64,000 nt of DNA from Pectobacterium actinidiae (GCF_000803315.1 NZ_JRMH01000001.1:3224001-3288000), one strand, 5' to 3'; counted from the stretch's first letter, positions 1 through 9,731 are shown. The notes: a model not told the origin generated them from the letters alone. Program-made: numbers and translations.

Positions 1-398
1 ATAACATGCTATTTCAGGGGGGGAGGTTTCGTGCGCTCAAGCTTCACCGTTTTTCTAATAGCGCCCCGAACGCGCCCGACCAAGGGCGGCTCAATTGCCG
101 TCGCCCTTGGAACCCTGGCTATTGGCGGGAAATTATGCCGCTTTGCGGTGCCTTCGGGAAAAGCATCCTCTTTACGGACCGCCGCTGACGCGTTCCCTAC
201 GCGGCATCGGCTTGCGCGGCATCCATGCCGCTTATCCGAGAGTCTGCATTTCCCTCAGCATAATTTACGCCAGGGAAAATACTCAGCGCACGAAACCTCT
301 CCGAGATAATAATATTCGTGCTTTGAGAGCACCATGCGAAATGTGAGGACACCACCGACTATGCCCAATGTATTCAACAATCAAGAAGGTCATGAAAG
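1..398. other. Hairpin-rich non-coding stretch upstream of mdtD
   Basis: No convincing gene is visible. One frame is open to position 309 but its translation resembles no protein I know and has no ribosome binding site. The stretch is rich in inverted repeats: CCAAGGGCG (80-88) pairs with CGCCCTTGG (102-110), and GCGGCAT (216-222) pairs with ATGCCGC (225-231) across a 2-base loop. There is no 3' end of mdtC, although mdtD directly follows mdtC in E. coli. The mdtD promoter must lie here or further upstream, but I cannot place it. Confidence 0.5.
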
Positions 399-1799
399 AT
401 GACCCAACCAGCCTCCGTCCGCTGGCAGCTCTGGATTGTTGCCTTTGGCTTTTTTATGCAGACGCTGGATACCACCATCGTGAATACCGCGCTGCCTTCA
501 ATGGCCGCGAGTCTGAATGAAAGCCCGCTGCATATGCATTCGGTGATTGTTTCCTATGTGCTGACCGTCGCCGTGATGTTGCCCGCCAGCGGCTGGCTAG
601 CCGATCGCATCGGCGTGAAGAATATCTTTTTCGCCGCGATTCTGCTGTTTACGCTCGGGTCACTGCTGTGCGCCCGTTCGGAAACGTTGAACGAACTGCT
701 GGCCTCTCGCGTCATTCAAGGTATTGGCGGCGCGATGATGGTGCCAGTAGGCCGCCTGACGGTGATGAAGATCGTCCCGCGCGATCAGTATATGGCGGCC
801 ATGACATTCGTGACGCTACCCGGCCAGATTGGCCCATTAATGGGGCCCGCGCTTGGCGGTTTTCTGGTGGAATACGCCAGCTGGCACTGGATTTTCCTCA
901 TCAACCTGCCCGTTGGCATTATCGGCGCGCTGGCAACCTGGTTCCTGATGCCCAACTACACCATGCGCACCCAACGCTTCGACATCAGCGGCTTCCTCTG
1001 GCTTGCCGTCGGTATGGCCACACTGACATTGGCGTTAGACGGCAACCGCAGTCTGGGCATTCCGCCGATTGCCATTTTCGCGTTAATCGCCATTGGGCTG
1101 ATCGCACTACTGAGCTACTGGCTGCACGCCCGCCACAACAAACGGGCGCTGTTTAACCTGCATCTGTTCGACACATCCACTTTTTCTATCGGCCTGACAG
1201 GCGGGCTTTTGGCACGCATCGGCAGCGGCATGTTGCCGTTTATGACGCCGCTATTTTTACAGCTAGGAATGGGATTTTCTCCGTTCCATGCCGGGCTGAT
1301 GATGGTGCCAATGGTGCTAGGCAGCATGGGAATGAAGCGGGTCGTCGTACAGGTCGTTAACCGATTCGGCTACCGCCGCGTGCTGATGGTCTCCACGCTG
1401 CTGTTGGCGCTGGTCACGGCGCTGTTTGCACTGGTCGCGCTTATGAAATGGATCTGGATGATCCCGATTGTGCTGTTCTTCCTCGGTACGGTGAATGCCG
1501 TTCGCTTCTCCACCATGAACACGCTGACGTTGAAGGATCTGCCGGATACGCTTGCCAGCGGCGGCAATAGCCTGCTGTCGATGACCATGCAGTTGTCCAC
1601 CAGCCTCGGTGTGAGTATCGCGGGTATTCTGCTGGGGATGTTCTCTCAACCGCACATGGCAGCGGGAAGCGGAGACACTAACATGGTATTTATTTACACC
1701 TATCTCAGCATGATCGTTATCATCGCCCTGCCCGTGTTAATTTTTAATCGCGTGCCAATGGACAGCGTCAAGCAGTCAACGCTGCCGCGTCAATCGTGA
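399..1799 (+). CDS. mdtD: MdtD-type MFS transporter, 14-TM drug:H+ antiporter family
   Basis: The 466-residue protein is an inner-membrane major facilitator of the DHA2 class. The first helix carries the family signature [14 protein letters not shown] (about residues 23-36), followed by the loop motif [11 protein letters not shown] (about 66-76), where MFS motif A lies. Many hydrophobic helices follow to the C-terminus. It lies 7 bases before baeS, as in the enterobacterial mdtABCD-baeSR operon, which supports the identification. In E. coli MdtD is not a proven part of the MdtABC pump, and iron-citrate export has been proposed for it, so the substrate is open. The mdtABC genes do not adjoin it within this window. 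The start at 399 gives the usual family length; the preceding ribosome binding site is weak. Confidence 0.9.
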   Translation: MTQPASVRWQLWIVAFGFFMQTLDTTIVNTALPSMAASLNESPLHMHSVIVSYVLTVAVMLPASGWLADRIGVKNIFFAAILLFTLGSLLCARSETLNELLASRVIQGIGGAMMVPVGRLTVMKIVPRDQYMAAMTFVTLPGQIGPLMGPALGGFLVEYASWHWIFLINLPVGIIGALATWFLMPNYTMRTQRFDISGFLWLAVGMATLTLALDGNRSLGIPPIAIFALIAIGLIALLSYWLHARHNKRALFNLHLFDTSTFSIGLTGGLLARIGSGMLPFMTPLFLQLGMGFSPFHAGLMMVPMVLGSMGMKRVVVQVVNRFGYRRVLMVSTLLLALVTALFALVALMKWIWMIPIVLFFLGTVNAVRFSTMNTLTLKDLPDTLASGGNSLLSMTMQLSTSLGVSIAGILLGMFSQPHMAAGSGDTNMVFIYTYLSMIVIIALPVLIFNRVPMDSVKQSTLPRQS

Positions 1800-1806
1800 G
1801 GTCGTT

Positions 1807-3174
1807 ATGAAATTCGGCATTACCGCTAAACTGTTTCTCGCGATTTTCGCCACCTGCATGCTAGTGCTGGTAACCATGCACTGGGGCGTACGCGTTAGCT
1901 TCGAGCGCGGCTTTATCGACTACATTAAGCGCGGCAACGAACAGCGGGTGACACAACTGCGCGATGCGCTGGCGGAACAGTATCAGCAGCACGGCAACTG
2001 GTCATTCCTGCGTAACAATGAGCGTCTGGTGTTCAAAATGCTGCACTCGATGGATCAAAACAACGATACCGACAACAGTATGCAGGGATGGCGAGTCCGT
2101 CTCTGGGTGCTCGATACCGGTAAACGTAAACTGTTTGGCTCTCCAGCGCCCATTCCCAATGAAGGCACCTGGCAGCCTATTCAGGTACAAAACCAGACGG
2201 TCGGCTGGATTGTCGCCTCGCCCGTTGAACGCCTGACCCGTAACGCCGACATCAGTTTCGATCAACAGCAACAGCGCACCAGTTGGCTGATTGTCGCACT
2301 CTCGACGCTGCTCGCGATTATTGCCACCTGGCTCACCTCGCGTGGCCTGCTCGCGCCCGTTAAGCGGTTGGTCAACGGCATGCACAGTTTGGCATCGGGG
2401 GATTTCAGCACCCGCGTAACGGCAAGCTCGCACGATGAATTGGGTAGGCTGGCACAGGATTTCAACCAGCTTGCCATCACGCTGGAAAAAAATGAGCAGT
2501 CCCGCCGCGCATTTATGGCCGATGTCTCCCACGAATTACGCACGCCGCTGGCGGTGCTGCGTGGCGAGCTGGAAGCCTTGCAGGATGGCGTGCGCAAACC
2601 CGACTCGAATTCACTGCATTCACTCCAGTCTGAGGTGACGACGCTCACCAAACTCGTGGACGACCTGCATCAGCTCACCTTGTCCGATCGCGGGGCGCTG
2701 GCCTACCGTAAAACGGCAGTGGACGTGGTGCAAATTCTGCATATTGCTATTGCCGCGTTTCATGAGCGTTTCCAGAAAAAGCAGATTACGCTCACCATCG
2801 ATTTACCAACTCAGGCTGGCGTCTTTGGTGACCCGGACCGACTCAGTCAACTATTTAATAATCTGCTGGAAAATAGCCTGCGCTATACTGATGAGCGGGG
2901 TCAGTTAGCCATTACGGTGGTTCAGCAGCATAAACGCTGGGCGATTATCTGGCAGGACAGCGCCCCCGGCGTGACCGACGAGCAGCTTACGCTGATTTTC
3001 GAGCGCTTTTATCGTGCAGAAAGTTCGCGTAACCGCGCCAGCGGCGGCTCTGGTCTGGGGCTGGCGATCTGCAATAATATCGTTGAGGCACATAGCGGAC
3101 GGCTGTATGCTGAACATTCACCATTAGGGGGAGTGATGATTACCATTGAGCTTCCCTTGCACGTACTTGATTGA
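1807..3174 (+). CDS. baeS: Sensor histidine kinase BaeS
   Basis: Membrane sensor kinase of the BaeSR envelope-stress system, which in E. coli responds to indole, flavonoids and metals and activates mdtABC, acrD and spy. The 455 residues show a first membrane helix (about 8-26), a periplasmic sensor region, a second helix (about 160-178), a HAMP linker, and a HisKA domain with the phospho-acceptor His at about 242 in DVSHELRTPLA. The ATPase domain carries an N box (LFNNLLENSLRYT) and a GSGLGLAI G box near the C-terminus. It begins 7 bases after mdtD and ends 25 bases before baeR, so the three genes are probably co-transcribed. Confidence 0.95.
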   Translation: MKFGITAKLFLAIFATCMLVLVTMHWGVRVSFERGFIDYIKRGNEQRVTQLRDALAEQYQQHGNWSFLRNNERLVFKMLHSMDQNNDTDNSMQGWRVRLWVLDTGKRKLFGSPAPIPNEGTWQPIQVQNQTVGWIVASPVERLTRNADISFDQQQQRTSWLIVALSTLLAIIATWLTSRGLLAPVKRLVNGMHSLASGDFSTRVTASSHDELGRLAQDFNQLAITLEKNEQSRRAFMADVSHELRTPLAVLRGELEALQDGVRKPDSNSLHSLQSEVTTLTKLVDDLHQLTLSDRGALAYRKTAVDVVQILHIAIAAFHERFQKKQITLTIDLPTQAGVFGDPDRLSQLFNNLLENSLRYTDERGQLAITVVQQHKRWAIIWQDSAPGVTDEQLTLIFERFYRAESSRNRASGGSGLGLAICNNIVEAHSGRLYAEHSPLGGVMITIELPLHVLD

Positions 3175-3199
3175 GAACCACGCCTAAATAAGCAGAGCT

Positions 3200-3928
3200 A
3201 TGACAACCGCACCCGATTTCGCTATGGCGTCACCGATTCTGATCGTCGAAGATGAACCCAAATTGGGGCAACTGCTGGTGGATTACCTTCAGGCAGCGGA
3301 CTATGCCACGCACTGGCTGCCCAACGGCAACGATGTCGTCGAGTGGGTGCGGCAGCATTCCCCTTCACTCATTTTGCTGGATTTAATGCTGCCGGGCTGC
3401 GACGGCCTGACGCTCTGCCGCACTATCCGCCAGTTTTCCAATGTGCCGATTATTATGGTTACCGCTCGCAGCGAGGAGATTGATCGCCTGCTGGGGCTGG
3501 AAATTGGTGCCGACGATTATATTTGTAAGCCCTTCAGCCCGCGCGAAGTGGTGGTGCGCGTCAGAACGCTGCTGCGCCGCTGCGGCTGGCAAAATGACGG
3601 GCTGAAATCCACAGAGAAAACCGAAACGGCCCTGTTGATTGATAAAAGCGGCTTTCAGGCCAGCTATCTGGGGCAAAATCTCGATCTCACGCCGGCGGAG
3701 TTTCGCCTGCTCAAAACGCTCTCCACCGAGCCGGGGAAGGTGTTTTCTCGCGAAGCGCTGCTGGATAAGCTCTACGACGATTATCGTGTCGTGACCGACC
3801 GCACTATCGATAGCCATATAAAAAACCTGCGTCGTAAGCTGGAACAGCTGGATGAAGAGACCTCATTCATCCGTACGGTATACGGCATCGGCTATCGCTG
3901 GGAAGCCGCCCCCTGTAATGAGGTATAA
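3200..3928 (+). CDS. baeR: Response regulator BaeR (OmpR/PhoB class)
   Basis: Cytoplasmic partner of BaeS. The 242-residue protein has an N-terminal receiver domain with the acidic pair in ILIVEDEPK (about 13-21), the phospho-acceptor Asp at about 61 in LLDLMLPG, and the conserved Lys in [13 protein letters not shown]. The C-terminal winged-helix DNA-binding domain contains [12 protein letters not shown] and [14 protein letters not shown]. It is close to E. coli BaeR along its whole length. The next gene, a Vat-like acetyltransferase, starts only 33 bases downstream without an obvious terminator, so read-through is likely. Confidence 0.95.
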   Translation: MTTAPDFAMASPILIVEDEPKLGQLLVDYLQAADYATHWLPNGNDVVEWVRQHSPSLILLDLMLPGCDGLTLCRTIRQFSNVPIIMVTARSEEIDRLLGLEIGADDYICKPFSPREVVVRVRTLLRRCGWQNDGLKSTEKTETALLIDKSGFQASYLGQNLDLTPAEFRLLKTLSTEPGKVFSREALLDKLYDDYRVVTDRTIDSHIKNLRRKLEQLDEETSFIRTVYGIGYRWEAAPCNEV

Positions 3929-3961
3929 CGCCAACCGCCTTATGATGTTATGGAGACCATT

Positions 3962-4603
3962 GTGAACGGACCCGATCCTGATAACCGCTACCCCATGGCC
4001 GGTTTCCCCCAAGTGTGTTTCATCAAGAACATTGTCACCAATCCGAATATTGAAATTGGCGACTACACCTATTACGACGATCCCGATGGTGCGGAAAATT
4101 TCGAGCAAAATGTGCTCTACCACTATCCGTTTATCGGCGATAAATTAGTCATCGGGAAATTTTGCGCTATCGCGCGTGGCGTAAAATTTATGATGAACGG
4201 CGCCAACCATCGACTTTCCGGCTTGTCTACCTACCCGTTTCAGATTTTTGGCAACGGCTGGGAAAAAGTGACGCCGAAGCCAGAGGATCTGCCATACAAA
4301 GGCGACACGCTCATCGGCAATGATGTCTGGATTGGCTATGACGTGCTGATCATGCCCGGCATCCGCATTGGAAATGGTGCCATCATTGCGTCGCGCGCCG
4401 TGGTCACTGCCGATGTACCCGCTTATACGGTCGTTGGCGGCAATCCGGCCAAAATCCTTAAAGCCCGTTTTGCGCCGGACGTCATCGATGCATTGGAAAC
4501 GCTGTGCTGGTGGGATTGGCCGCTAGAAAAAATCACGCGTCATCTGGACATCATCGCGGCTGGCGATATTGCGGCTTTGCAAGCAGGCCATCTGTCAGAG
4601 TAA
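3962..4603 (+). CDS. Vat-like xenobiotic O-acetyltransferase (left-handed beta-helix)
   Basis: The protein belongs to the XAT family of hexapeptide-repeat acetyltransferases that acetylate hydroxyl groups of antibiotics such as streptogramin A and chloramphenicol. Visible landmarks are the N-terminal GPDPDNRYP, the [21 protein letters not shown] stretch (quoted in part), MNGANHR with the expected catalytic His (about residue 83), and hexapeptide turns [20 protein letters not shown] ending in [10 protein letters not shown] choose GTG 3962 because GGAG at 3952-3955 lies 6 bases before it; ATG 3950 would add four residues and lacks such a site. It sits 33 bases after baeR and 53 bases before a GNAT gene. 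The real substrate is unknown; a housekeeping acetyl acceptor is possible. Confidence 0.8.
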   Translation: MNGPDPDNRYPMAGFPQVCFIKNIVTNPNIEIGDYTYYDDPDGAENFEQNVLYHYPFIGDKLVIGKFCAIARGVKFMMNGANHRLSGLSTYPFQIFGNGWEKVTPKPEDLPYKGDTLIGNDVWIGYDVLIMPGIRIGNGAIIASRAVVTADVPAYTVVGGNPAKILKARFAPDVIDALETLCWWDWPLEKITRHLDIIAAGDIAALQAGHLSE

Positions 4604-4656
4604 CCGTCTCCGTTCCACATGAATCCATTCCACACGAAGAAGAGGCTCCCACGCCA

Positions 4657-5208
4657 ATGACTGCGCTATTTTCCGAAACCACCAGAATCGAGACACCCCG
4701 CCTGCTGCTGCGTCCGCTCTATCGTGATGATGCCCCTGCGCTGTTCGCTTTTATGTCCGACCCCGTCGTCATGCGTTTCTGGAATCACCCGCCCTGGCAG
4801 CACATCGCACAGGCACATGACGCGATTGCCGAATACTGGAGCGCGCTGTGTGCTGGGCAGCACATGAAGCTGGGTCTGGAAGTGAAAGAGAGCGGCGAAC
4901 TGATCGGCACCTGCGTGCTGTTCAATCTTGAGATTGAGTCTAAACGCGCCGAAATCGGCTACTGTCTGGCAGCGAGTGCGCAAGGCAAAGGCTATATGGC
5001 GGAAGCGCTCTCTGCCCTGCGGGATTTTGCTTTTGAAACGGCCGGCCTAACCCGACTGGAAGCAGAAATCGATTCTCGCAACGTGGCCTCAGCCCGCTCG
5101 CTGGAACGGCTGGGATTCGCGCAGGAAGGACTGTTAAAGCAGCGGTGGATCGTGGACGGCGAGGTGTCCGACTCTGCGCTATACGGCCTGCTGGCGGCTA
5201 AGCGTTAG
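4657..5208 (+). CDS. GNAT N-acetyltransferase, RimJ/RimL type
   Basis: A 183-residue GNAT protein. It opens with the family's typical ETPRLLLRPLYRDDAPALFAF (quoted here to 20 residues or fewer as ETPRLLLRPLYRDDA), has the central ELIGTCVLFNLEIESKRAEIG strand pair, and carries the acetyl-CoA loop as ASAQGKGYMAEAL (about residues 108-120, the Q/R-x-x-G-x-G/A motif). NVASARSLERLGF near the end is the usual C-terminal helix and strand. Relatives acetylate ribosomal-protein N-termini or small amines; nothing here settles the substrate. The open frame extends upstream to 4504 inside the vat-like gene, but ATG 4657, with a purine-rich AAGAAGAGG ahead of it, gives a normal family N-terminus. Confidence 0.8.
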   Translation: MTALFSETTRIETPRLLLRPLYRDDAPALFAFMSDPVVMRFWNHPPWQHIAQAHDAIAEYWSALCAGQHMKLGLEVKESGELIGTCVLFNLEIESKRAEIGYCLAASAQGKGYMAEALSALRDFAFETAGLTRLEAEIDSRNVASARSLERLGFAQEGLLKQRWIVDGEVSDSALYGLLAAKR

Positions 5209-5463
5209 CCTAATGTTGATCCTTTAAAGATCGAGATACCAGTACGAGCACAGGGACTGTGCGAGTAAATCCATGCTTAAGTGACCGGTATTAGGTTCTA
5301 GCTTCCCATGCTGTCAAAAATACTGTCTGACTTAATGAAAATTTTGTCATTTTCTCTTTTCCCACGGCTGTTACCATTTTAGACCTACAATAATGACAGG
5401 TATCTACCCGCACTTGATGCGGAACATCGGTCACCTGCAACAGTACGGATAAGGGGAAAATAG

Positions 5464-6423
5464 ATGTCAGGCTTAGTGAATGGCAAATGGGTTAATGGTG
5501 ATGTCGCAGCAGAAGAGATCAAAAACGGGGCGTTCCACCGCGAAGAAACCAAATTTCGACAAACCGAACTGGTGCCAGAGGCGGGGCGTTACCAGCTTTT
5601 TGTCTCCTACCTCTGCCCGTGGGCCTCGCGCACGCTGATTTTCCGCAAGCTGAAAGGATTGGAAAACATCATTTCGCTCTCGATTGCTAATCCGCGTATC
5701 GCCGATAACGGCTGGGAATTTGCCACGCCACAGGATGCCGGCGAGCATGTGGGTGAGATAAACTACCTGCACCAACTGTACACCGCCAGCGTGCCCGACT
5801 ACACCGGAAAAGTATCAGTCCCTGTACTGTGGGATCGGGTAGAAGGCCGCATCGTCAACAATGAATCGGCAGACATCATCCGCATGCTAAACAGCGAATT
5901 TAACGATCTGACCGGTAACCATCTTGATTTCTACCCGTCTGAACTGCACGGAGAGATCGACCGCTGGAACGAAACCGTCTACCACAACGTCAATAACGGC
6001 GTGTATAAAACCGGCTTCGCCAAAACGCAGGAACACTACAACGAGGCTGTCACCACGCTCTTCGCCACGCTGGACGAGTTGAACGATCATCTGGGTAGCC
6101 ATCGCTATATTCTCGGCGACACGCTGACTGAGGCCGACTGGCGTTTATTTGTGACGCTGGTACGTTTTGACGTGGCCTATCACGGCGCGTTCAAATGTAA
6201 TCTGAAGCGTATTGCCGACTACCCGAACCTGTCGAACTACCTGCGTGAACTGTACCAGTGGCCGGGTGTCGCGGAGACGGTCAATATCGACCATATCAAA
6301 GCAGGCTATTACGGTATTGCCTGGCTGAACCCGACGCAGATTGTGCCGGTTGGCCCACAGGTCGATTTATATCAGCTCCACAACCGCGAAACGCTCGGAA
6401 AATCCCGTATCGCCACGCGTTAA
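5464..6423 (+). CDS. Xi-class glutathione transferase / glutathionyl-hydroquinone reductase family (YqjG-like)
   Basis: The 319-residue protein matches the YqjG/EcmA-type family that reduces glutathionyl-hydroquinones. The thioredoxin-like N-terminal half contains the catalytic Cys in YLCPWASRTLIFRKLKG (about residue 52; the family motif is CPWAxR). NNESADIIRMLNSEF is the glutathione gamma-glutamyl contact (ESA). The C-terminal helical domain carries VNNGVYKTGFA, LTEADWRLFVTLVRFD and PGVAETVNIDHIK. Its length is close to the approximately 328 residues of E. coli YqjG. AAGGGG precedes the ATG by about 7 bases. It may be a paralogue of the standard yqjG, which I cannot see here. Confidence 0.88.
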   Translation: MSGLVNGKWVNGDVAAEEIKNGAFHREETKFRQTELVPEAGRYQLFVSYLCPWASRTLIFRKLKGLENIISLSIANPRIADNGWEFATPQDAGEHVGEINYLHQLYTASVPDYTGKVSVPVLWDRVEGRIVNNESADIIRMLNSEFNDLTGNHLDFYPSELHGEIDRWNETVYHNVNNGVYKTGFAKTQEHYNEAVTTLFATLDELNDHLGSHRYILGDTLTEADWRLFVTLVRFDVAYHGAFKCNLKRIADYPNLSNYLRELYQWPGVAETVNIDHIKAGYYGIAWLNPTQIVPVGPQVDLYQLHNRETLGKSRIATR

Positions 6424-6435
6424 TACGGCCTGATC

Positions 6436-6470
6436 TGGCCTGTTCTAGTAATGGCAGGCCATTCTTTATT
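6436..6470 (+). terminator. Rho-independent terminator after the YqjG-like gene
   Basis: TGGCCTG (6436-6442) pairs with CAGGCCA (6455-6461), followed by the T-rich TTCTTTATT. It begins 13 bases after the stop codon. Confidence 0.7.
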
Positions 6471-6617
6471 TAGGTCAAACGATTGATTTACGTCAAACAA
6501 TAGGCCCACTTTTCGTGTGCGTCTACTGCAATTTCCCCCTATTAGCGCTAGAATCCTCCGCCTTTAACTGCTTCCGCCGTGGAGCAGCCTGACTTGTGAT
6601 CAGAATCGAGAGATACC

Positions 6618-7979
6618 ATGTTTAAACCGGAACTGCTTTCTCCGGCCGGTACGCTGAAAAATATGCGCTACGCCTTTGCCTATGGCGCGGACGCGATTTA
6701 TGCCGGTCAACCCCGCTACAGCCTGCGCGTGCGCAATAACGAATTCAACCATCAGACGCTGGCGCAAGCCATTAATGAAGCGCATGAGCTGGGCAAGAAA
6801 TTCTATGTGGTCGTTAACATCGCGCCGCACAATGCCAAACTGAAAACCTTCCTGCGCGATCTGCAACCCGTGATCGAAATGGGGCCGGATGCGCTGATCA
6901 TGTCCGATCCGGGTTTGATTATGCTGGTGCGGGAAAACTTCCCACAGATGGATGTCCACCTTTCCGTTCAGGCCAACGCGGTCAACTGGGCGACGGTGAA
7001 ATTCTGGCAGCAGATGGGGCTGACGCGTGTGATTCTGTCCCGCGAACTGTCGCTGGAAGAGATTGCGGAAATCCGCCAAAACGTCCCGGATATGGAGCTG
7101 GAGATCTTCGTTCACGGCGCGCTGTGCATGGCTTACTCTGGTCGCTGCCTGCTGTCCGGTTACATCAATAAACGCGACCCGAACCAAGGCACCTGCACCA
7201 ATGCCTGCCGCTGGGAATATAAGGTTCAGGAAGGCAAAGAGGACGACATCGGGAATATCGTTCATCAGCACGAACCTATTGCGGTGAAAAACGTTGAACC
7301 CGCGCTGGGCATCGGCCAACCGACCGACAAAGTCTTTATGCTGGAAGAAAACATGCGCCCCGGCGAGTATATGAGCGCATTTGAAGACGAGCACGGCACC
7401 TACATCATGAACTCCCGCGATCTGCGTGCCATCCAGCACGTTGAACGCCTGACACAAATGCAGGTTCATTCGCTGAAAATCGAAGGCCGCACCAAGTCAT
7501 TCTATTATTGCGCCCGTACCGCGCAGGTGTATCGCCGCGCGATTGATGATGCCGTCGCGGGTAAACCGTTCGACCCAACGCTGCTGGAAACGCTGGAAGG
7601 CCTGGCGCACCGTGGCTACACCGAAGGCTTCCTGCGTCGCCACGTGCATGAAGATTACCAGAACTACGACTACGGCTATTCTGTTTCCGACCGTCAGCAG
7701 TTTGTTGGTGAATTCACTGGCGTACGCCGTGATGGACTAGCAGAAGTCGAAGTGAAGAATAAGTTTTCCTGCGGCGACAGCGTGGAAATGATGACGCCAA
7801 ACGGCAATATTCAATTCACCATCGACGCGATGCAGAATACCAAAGGGCAGCCGACCGATGTTGCGCCGGGTAACGGCCATATCGTTTACCTGCCCGTACC
7901 GGACGACGTCTCACTGGACTATGCGCTCCTGCTGCGCAATCTGCCGGGCACTACCACGCGTGATCCTAACGCGGAATAA
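6618..7979 (+). CDS. trhP: tRNA 5-hydroxyuridine modification protein TrhP (YegQ), peptidase U32 family
   Basis: The 453-residue protein equals E. coli YegQ/TrhP in length. TrhP is needed for prephenate-dependent hydroxylation of U34 in tRNA, the first step to 5-carboxymethoxyuridine. The start FKPELLSPAGTLKNMRYAFA, the U32 signature region EIFVHGALCMAYSGRCLLS (about residues 165-183) and the cysteines in GTCTNACRW fit the family and its probable iron-sulfur ligands. The downstream cyaR and yegS keep the E. coli order. A 9-bp hairpin (TGCCGGATG 7991-7999 with CATCCGGCA 8007-8015) follows the stop but lacks a T run. Confidence 0.93.
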   Translation: MFKPELLSPAGTLKNMRYAFAYGADAIYAGQPRYSLRVRNNEFNHQTLAQAINEAHELGKKFYVVVNIAPHNAKLKTFLRDLQPVIEMGPDALIMSDPGLIMLVRENFPQMDVHLSVQANAVNWATVKFWQQMGLTRVILSRELSLEEIAEIRQNVPDMELEIFVHGALCMAYSGRCLLSGYINKRDPNQGTCTNACRWEYKVQEGKEDDIGNIVHQHEPIAVKNVEPALGIGQPTDKVFMLEENMRPGEYMSAFEDEHGTYIMNSRDLRAIQHVERLTQMQVHSLKIEGRTKSFYYCARTAQVYRRAIDDAVAGKPFDPTLLETLEGLAHRGYTEGFLRRHVHEDYQNYDYGYSVSDRQQFVGEFTGVRRDGLAEVEVKNKFSCGDSVEMMTPNGNIQFTIDAMQNTKGQPTDVAPGNGHIVYLPVPDDVSLDYALLLRNLPGTTTRDPNAE

Positions 7980-8140
7980 GCTGGCCATGTTGCCGGATGT
8001 CCTAACCATCCGGCAATGCCTCTCACAAGCCGATCCCTTCCTTGTAGTATGCCCCCCTATTATCGACCTTTCTCAACCGCAAATCGGTACGTCAATCGCT
8101 CGGAGGTATCGTTACAAAGCTCAGGGTTTTTTAACGAATA

Positions 8141-8183
8141 TTAGAAACAGATCACATCAATTCGCTGGTGTTGTGGTTAATAT
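8141..8183 (+). promoter_or_regulatory. Class II CRP-dependent promoter of cyaR
   Basis: TTAGA-N6-TCACA (8141-8156) matches the CRP consensus TGTGA-N6-TCACA with a perfect right half. TAATAT (8178-8183) is a good -10 box. With the RNA starting at G8190, the CRP site is centred at -41.5, the exact class II position. E. coli cyaR is known to be activated by cAMP-CRP. Confidence 0.75.
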
Positions 8184-8189
8184 TGCGTC

Positions 8190-8281
8190 GCTGAGAAAAC
8201 ATAGAACGAAAAATAAGCGTAGTGATACTACTAGGAACCACCTCCTTGGCCAGCTCAATCTCCCTTGAGCTGGCTTTTCTT
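8190..8281 (+). ncRNA. cyaR: CyaR (RyeE) Hfq-dependent small RNA
   Basis: CyaR is a CRP-activated, Hfq-binding RNA that in E. coli represses ompX, luxS, nadE and yqaE. The 5' end GCTGAGAAAACATAG (8190-8204) resembles E. coli CyaR GCTGAAAAACATAAC. The conserved seed GGAACCACCTCCTT lies at 8234-8247. The 3' end is a strong terminator: GCCAGCTCAA (8249-8258) pairs with TTGAGCTGGC (8265-8274) around loop TCTCCC, then TTTTCTTTTT. The location between yegQ and yegS is the same as in E. coli. The middle (8205-8233) differs from E. coli, so species-specific targets are possible. Confidence 0.93.
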
Positions 8282-8395
8282 TTTCTCCCGCCCGCTGATT
8301 TTCTCCACCGCAAACATTCACCGACTCTTCTGATTTCTACCTATCAATTTAGTGACTATTATTAATCCCACTATCCTGCTGAGGAGAAATAGGCC

Positions 8396-9295
8396 ATGGA
8401 AAAAAATCCGGTGACGCTGCTGATTCTGAATGGGAAAAGCGCGGGTAATGAAGAACTTCGCGAGGCCATTGGTGAGCGACGCAAGAACGGCTACACGCTG
8501 CATGTCCGCGTGACCTGGGAGTACGGCGACGCCAAGCGCTATGTGGAAGAGGCGATCCAACTTAACGCAGATAACGTGATCGCCGCTGGTGGCGATGGCA
8601 CCGTCAATGAAGTTGCCGCCGCATTAGCGATACAGCCGGAAGCGGTTCGCCCATGTCTGGGTATTGTGCCGCTGGGTACGGCCAATGATTTCGCCACCAG
8701 CTGTCAGATTCCGATGGAAATGCACAACGCGCTGACGCTGGCGATCAAGGGTCGTGCCACCGCCATTGATATCGCCAAAGTGAACGACAGCCACTACTTC
8801 ATCAACATGGCAACAGGCGGATTTGCCACACGCATTACCACCGAGACACCGGCCAAGATGAAGGCCGCGCTGGGGAGTGCTTCATACGTGCTGCACGCGC
8901 TCTTTCGCATGGACATGCTGCAAGCCGAGCGCTGTGAGATTCGCGGGCCGGATTTTCACTGGTCGGGTGATACGCTGGTTATTGCAGTAGGGAATGGTCG
9001 TCAGGCTGGCGGCGGGCAACAGCTTTGCCCGGAAGCGCTAATCAACGATGGGATGCTGGAACTAAGCGTGCTGTCGGCAACAGAGCTGCTGCCGAACATG
9101 CTTCAAGCCTGGTTTACCGGCAGCGAAAACCAGAACATGATTTCCGCTACCCTGCCGTGGCTGGAGATCACCGCCCCAGACGATATGACGTTTAATCTGG
9201 ACGGTGAACCGCTCACCGCCAAACGTTTCCATATTGAGATACTGCCTGCTGCGATTCACTGCCGACTGCCGCCCCAGTGCTCGATGCTGGAATAG
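8396..9295 (+). CDS. yegS: Lipid kinase YegS (DAGK_cat family)
   Basis: A 299-residue cytoplasmic lipid kinase of the diacylglycerol/sphingosine kinase fold; the E. coli enzyme phosphorylates phosphatidylglycerol in vitro. Seen here are the nucleotide-binding [10 protein letters not shown] (about residues 64-73), PLGTANDFA (about 92-100), and a C-terminal beta domain containing [12 protein letters not shown]. The length equals E. coli YegS. GAGGAGAAATAGGCC before ATG 8396 provides the ribosome binding site. The gene follows the CyaR terminator and is read in the same direction, so it probably has its own promoter in 8282-8395. Confidence 0.92.
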   Translation: MEKNPVTLLILNGKSAGNEELREAIGERRKNGYTLHVRVTWEYGDAKRYVEEAIQLNADNVIAAGGDGTVNEVAAALAIQPEAVRPCLGIVPLGTANDFATSCQIPMEMHNALTLAIKGRATAIDIAKVNDSHYFINMATGGFATRITTETPAKMKAALGSASYVLHALFRMDMLQAERCEIRGPDFHWSGDTLVIAVGNGRQAGGGQQLCPEALINDGMLELSVLSATELLPNMLQAWFTGSENQNMISATLPWLEITAPDDMTFNLDGEPLTAKRFHIEILPAAIHCRLPPQCSMLE

Positions 9296-9323
9296 CGGCG
9301 CGTTTCGACTATTCCTGTTTCAA

Positions 9324-9731
9324 CTATTCTCGCTTCAGGCGATTACTGTTTGCCAGGTACAGCGTCACCACCAGCAGCAGGATCGCCGCGGAATACACCA
9401 GCGTATCCGACGGGCTTTTGTGATCGACAATAATCAGGCGAATGATGGCCGTAATGCCGATGTAGATAAAATAGCGCAGCGGAAAGTGATAACCGGACTG
9501 GAAATACTTCACGATCAGCGCAATAAACTCAAAATAAAGGAAATAGATCACAATGCCTTCTATCAGTTGATAGGAGGAATCTTTTTCATTGGAGATCAAC
9601 AGCACTTTCGCCAGATGGAACGTTTCCTTGACTAAAAAAACTACCAGAATGATCGCCAGCACCAGCAGGCCGATATTGAGTATCGTCTGAAGCGCCTTGG
9701 CAGCTATCGCACTACGAGCAGAACCTGCCAT
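9324..9731 (-). CDS. psiE: Phosphate-starvation-inducible membrane protein PsiE
   Basis: A 135-residue inner-membrane protein with four predicted helices, matching E. coli PsiE (136 residues) in length and sequence: an N-terminal [20 protein letters not shown] helix, [20 protein letters not shown] in the middle, and the characteristic [20 protein letters not shown]. Its molecular function is unknown. In E. coli transcription is induced by PhoB and repressed by cAMP-CRP; I saw no convincing Pho box in 9732-9909. The gene is convergent with yegS, 28 bases apart. Confidence 0.9.
   Translation of the reverse strand: MAGSARSAIAAKALQTILNIGLLVLAIILVVFLVKETFHLAKVLLISNEKDSSYQLIEGIVIYFLYFEFIALIVKYFQSGYHFPLRYFIYIGITAIIRLIIVDHKSPSDTLVYSAAILLLVVTLYLANSNRLKRE

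Noticed and set aside
31..309. 92-codon frame before mdtD
   Set aside because: No ribosome binding site, no recognisable homology, and it reads through strong inverted repeats.
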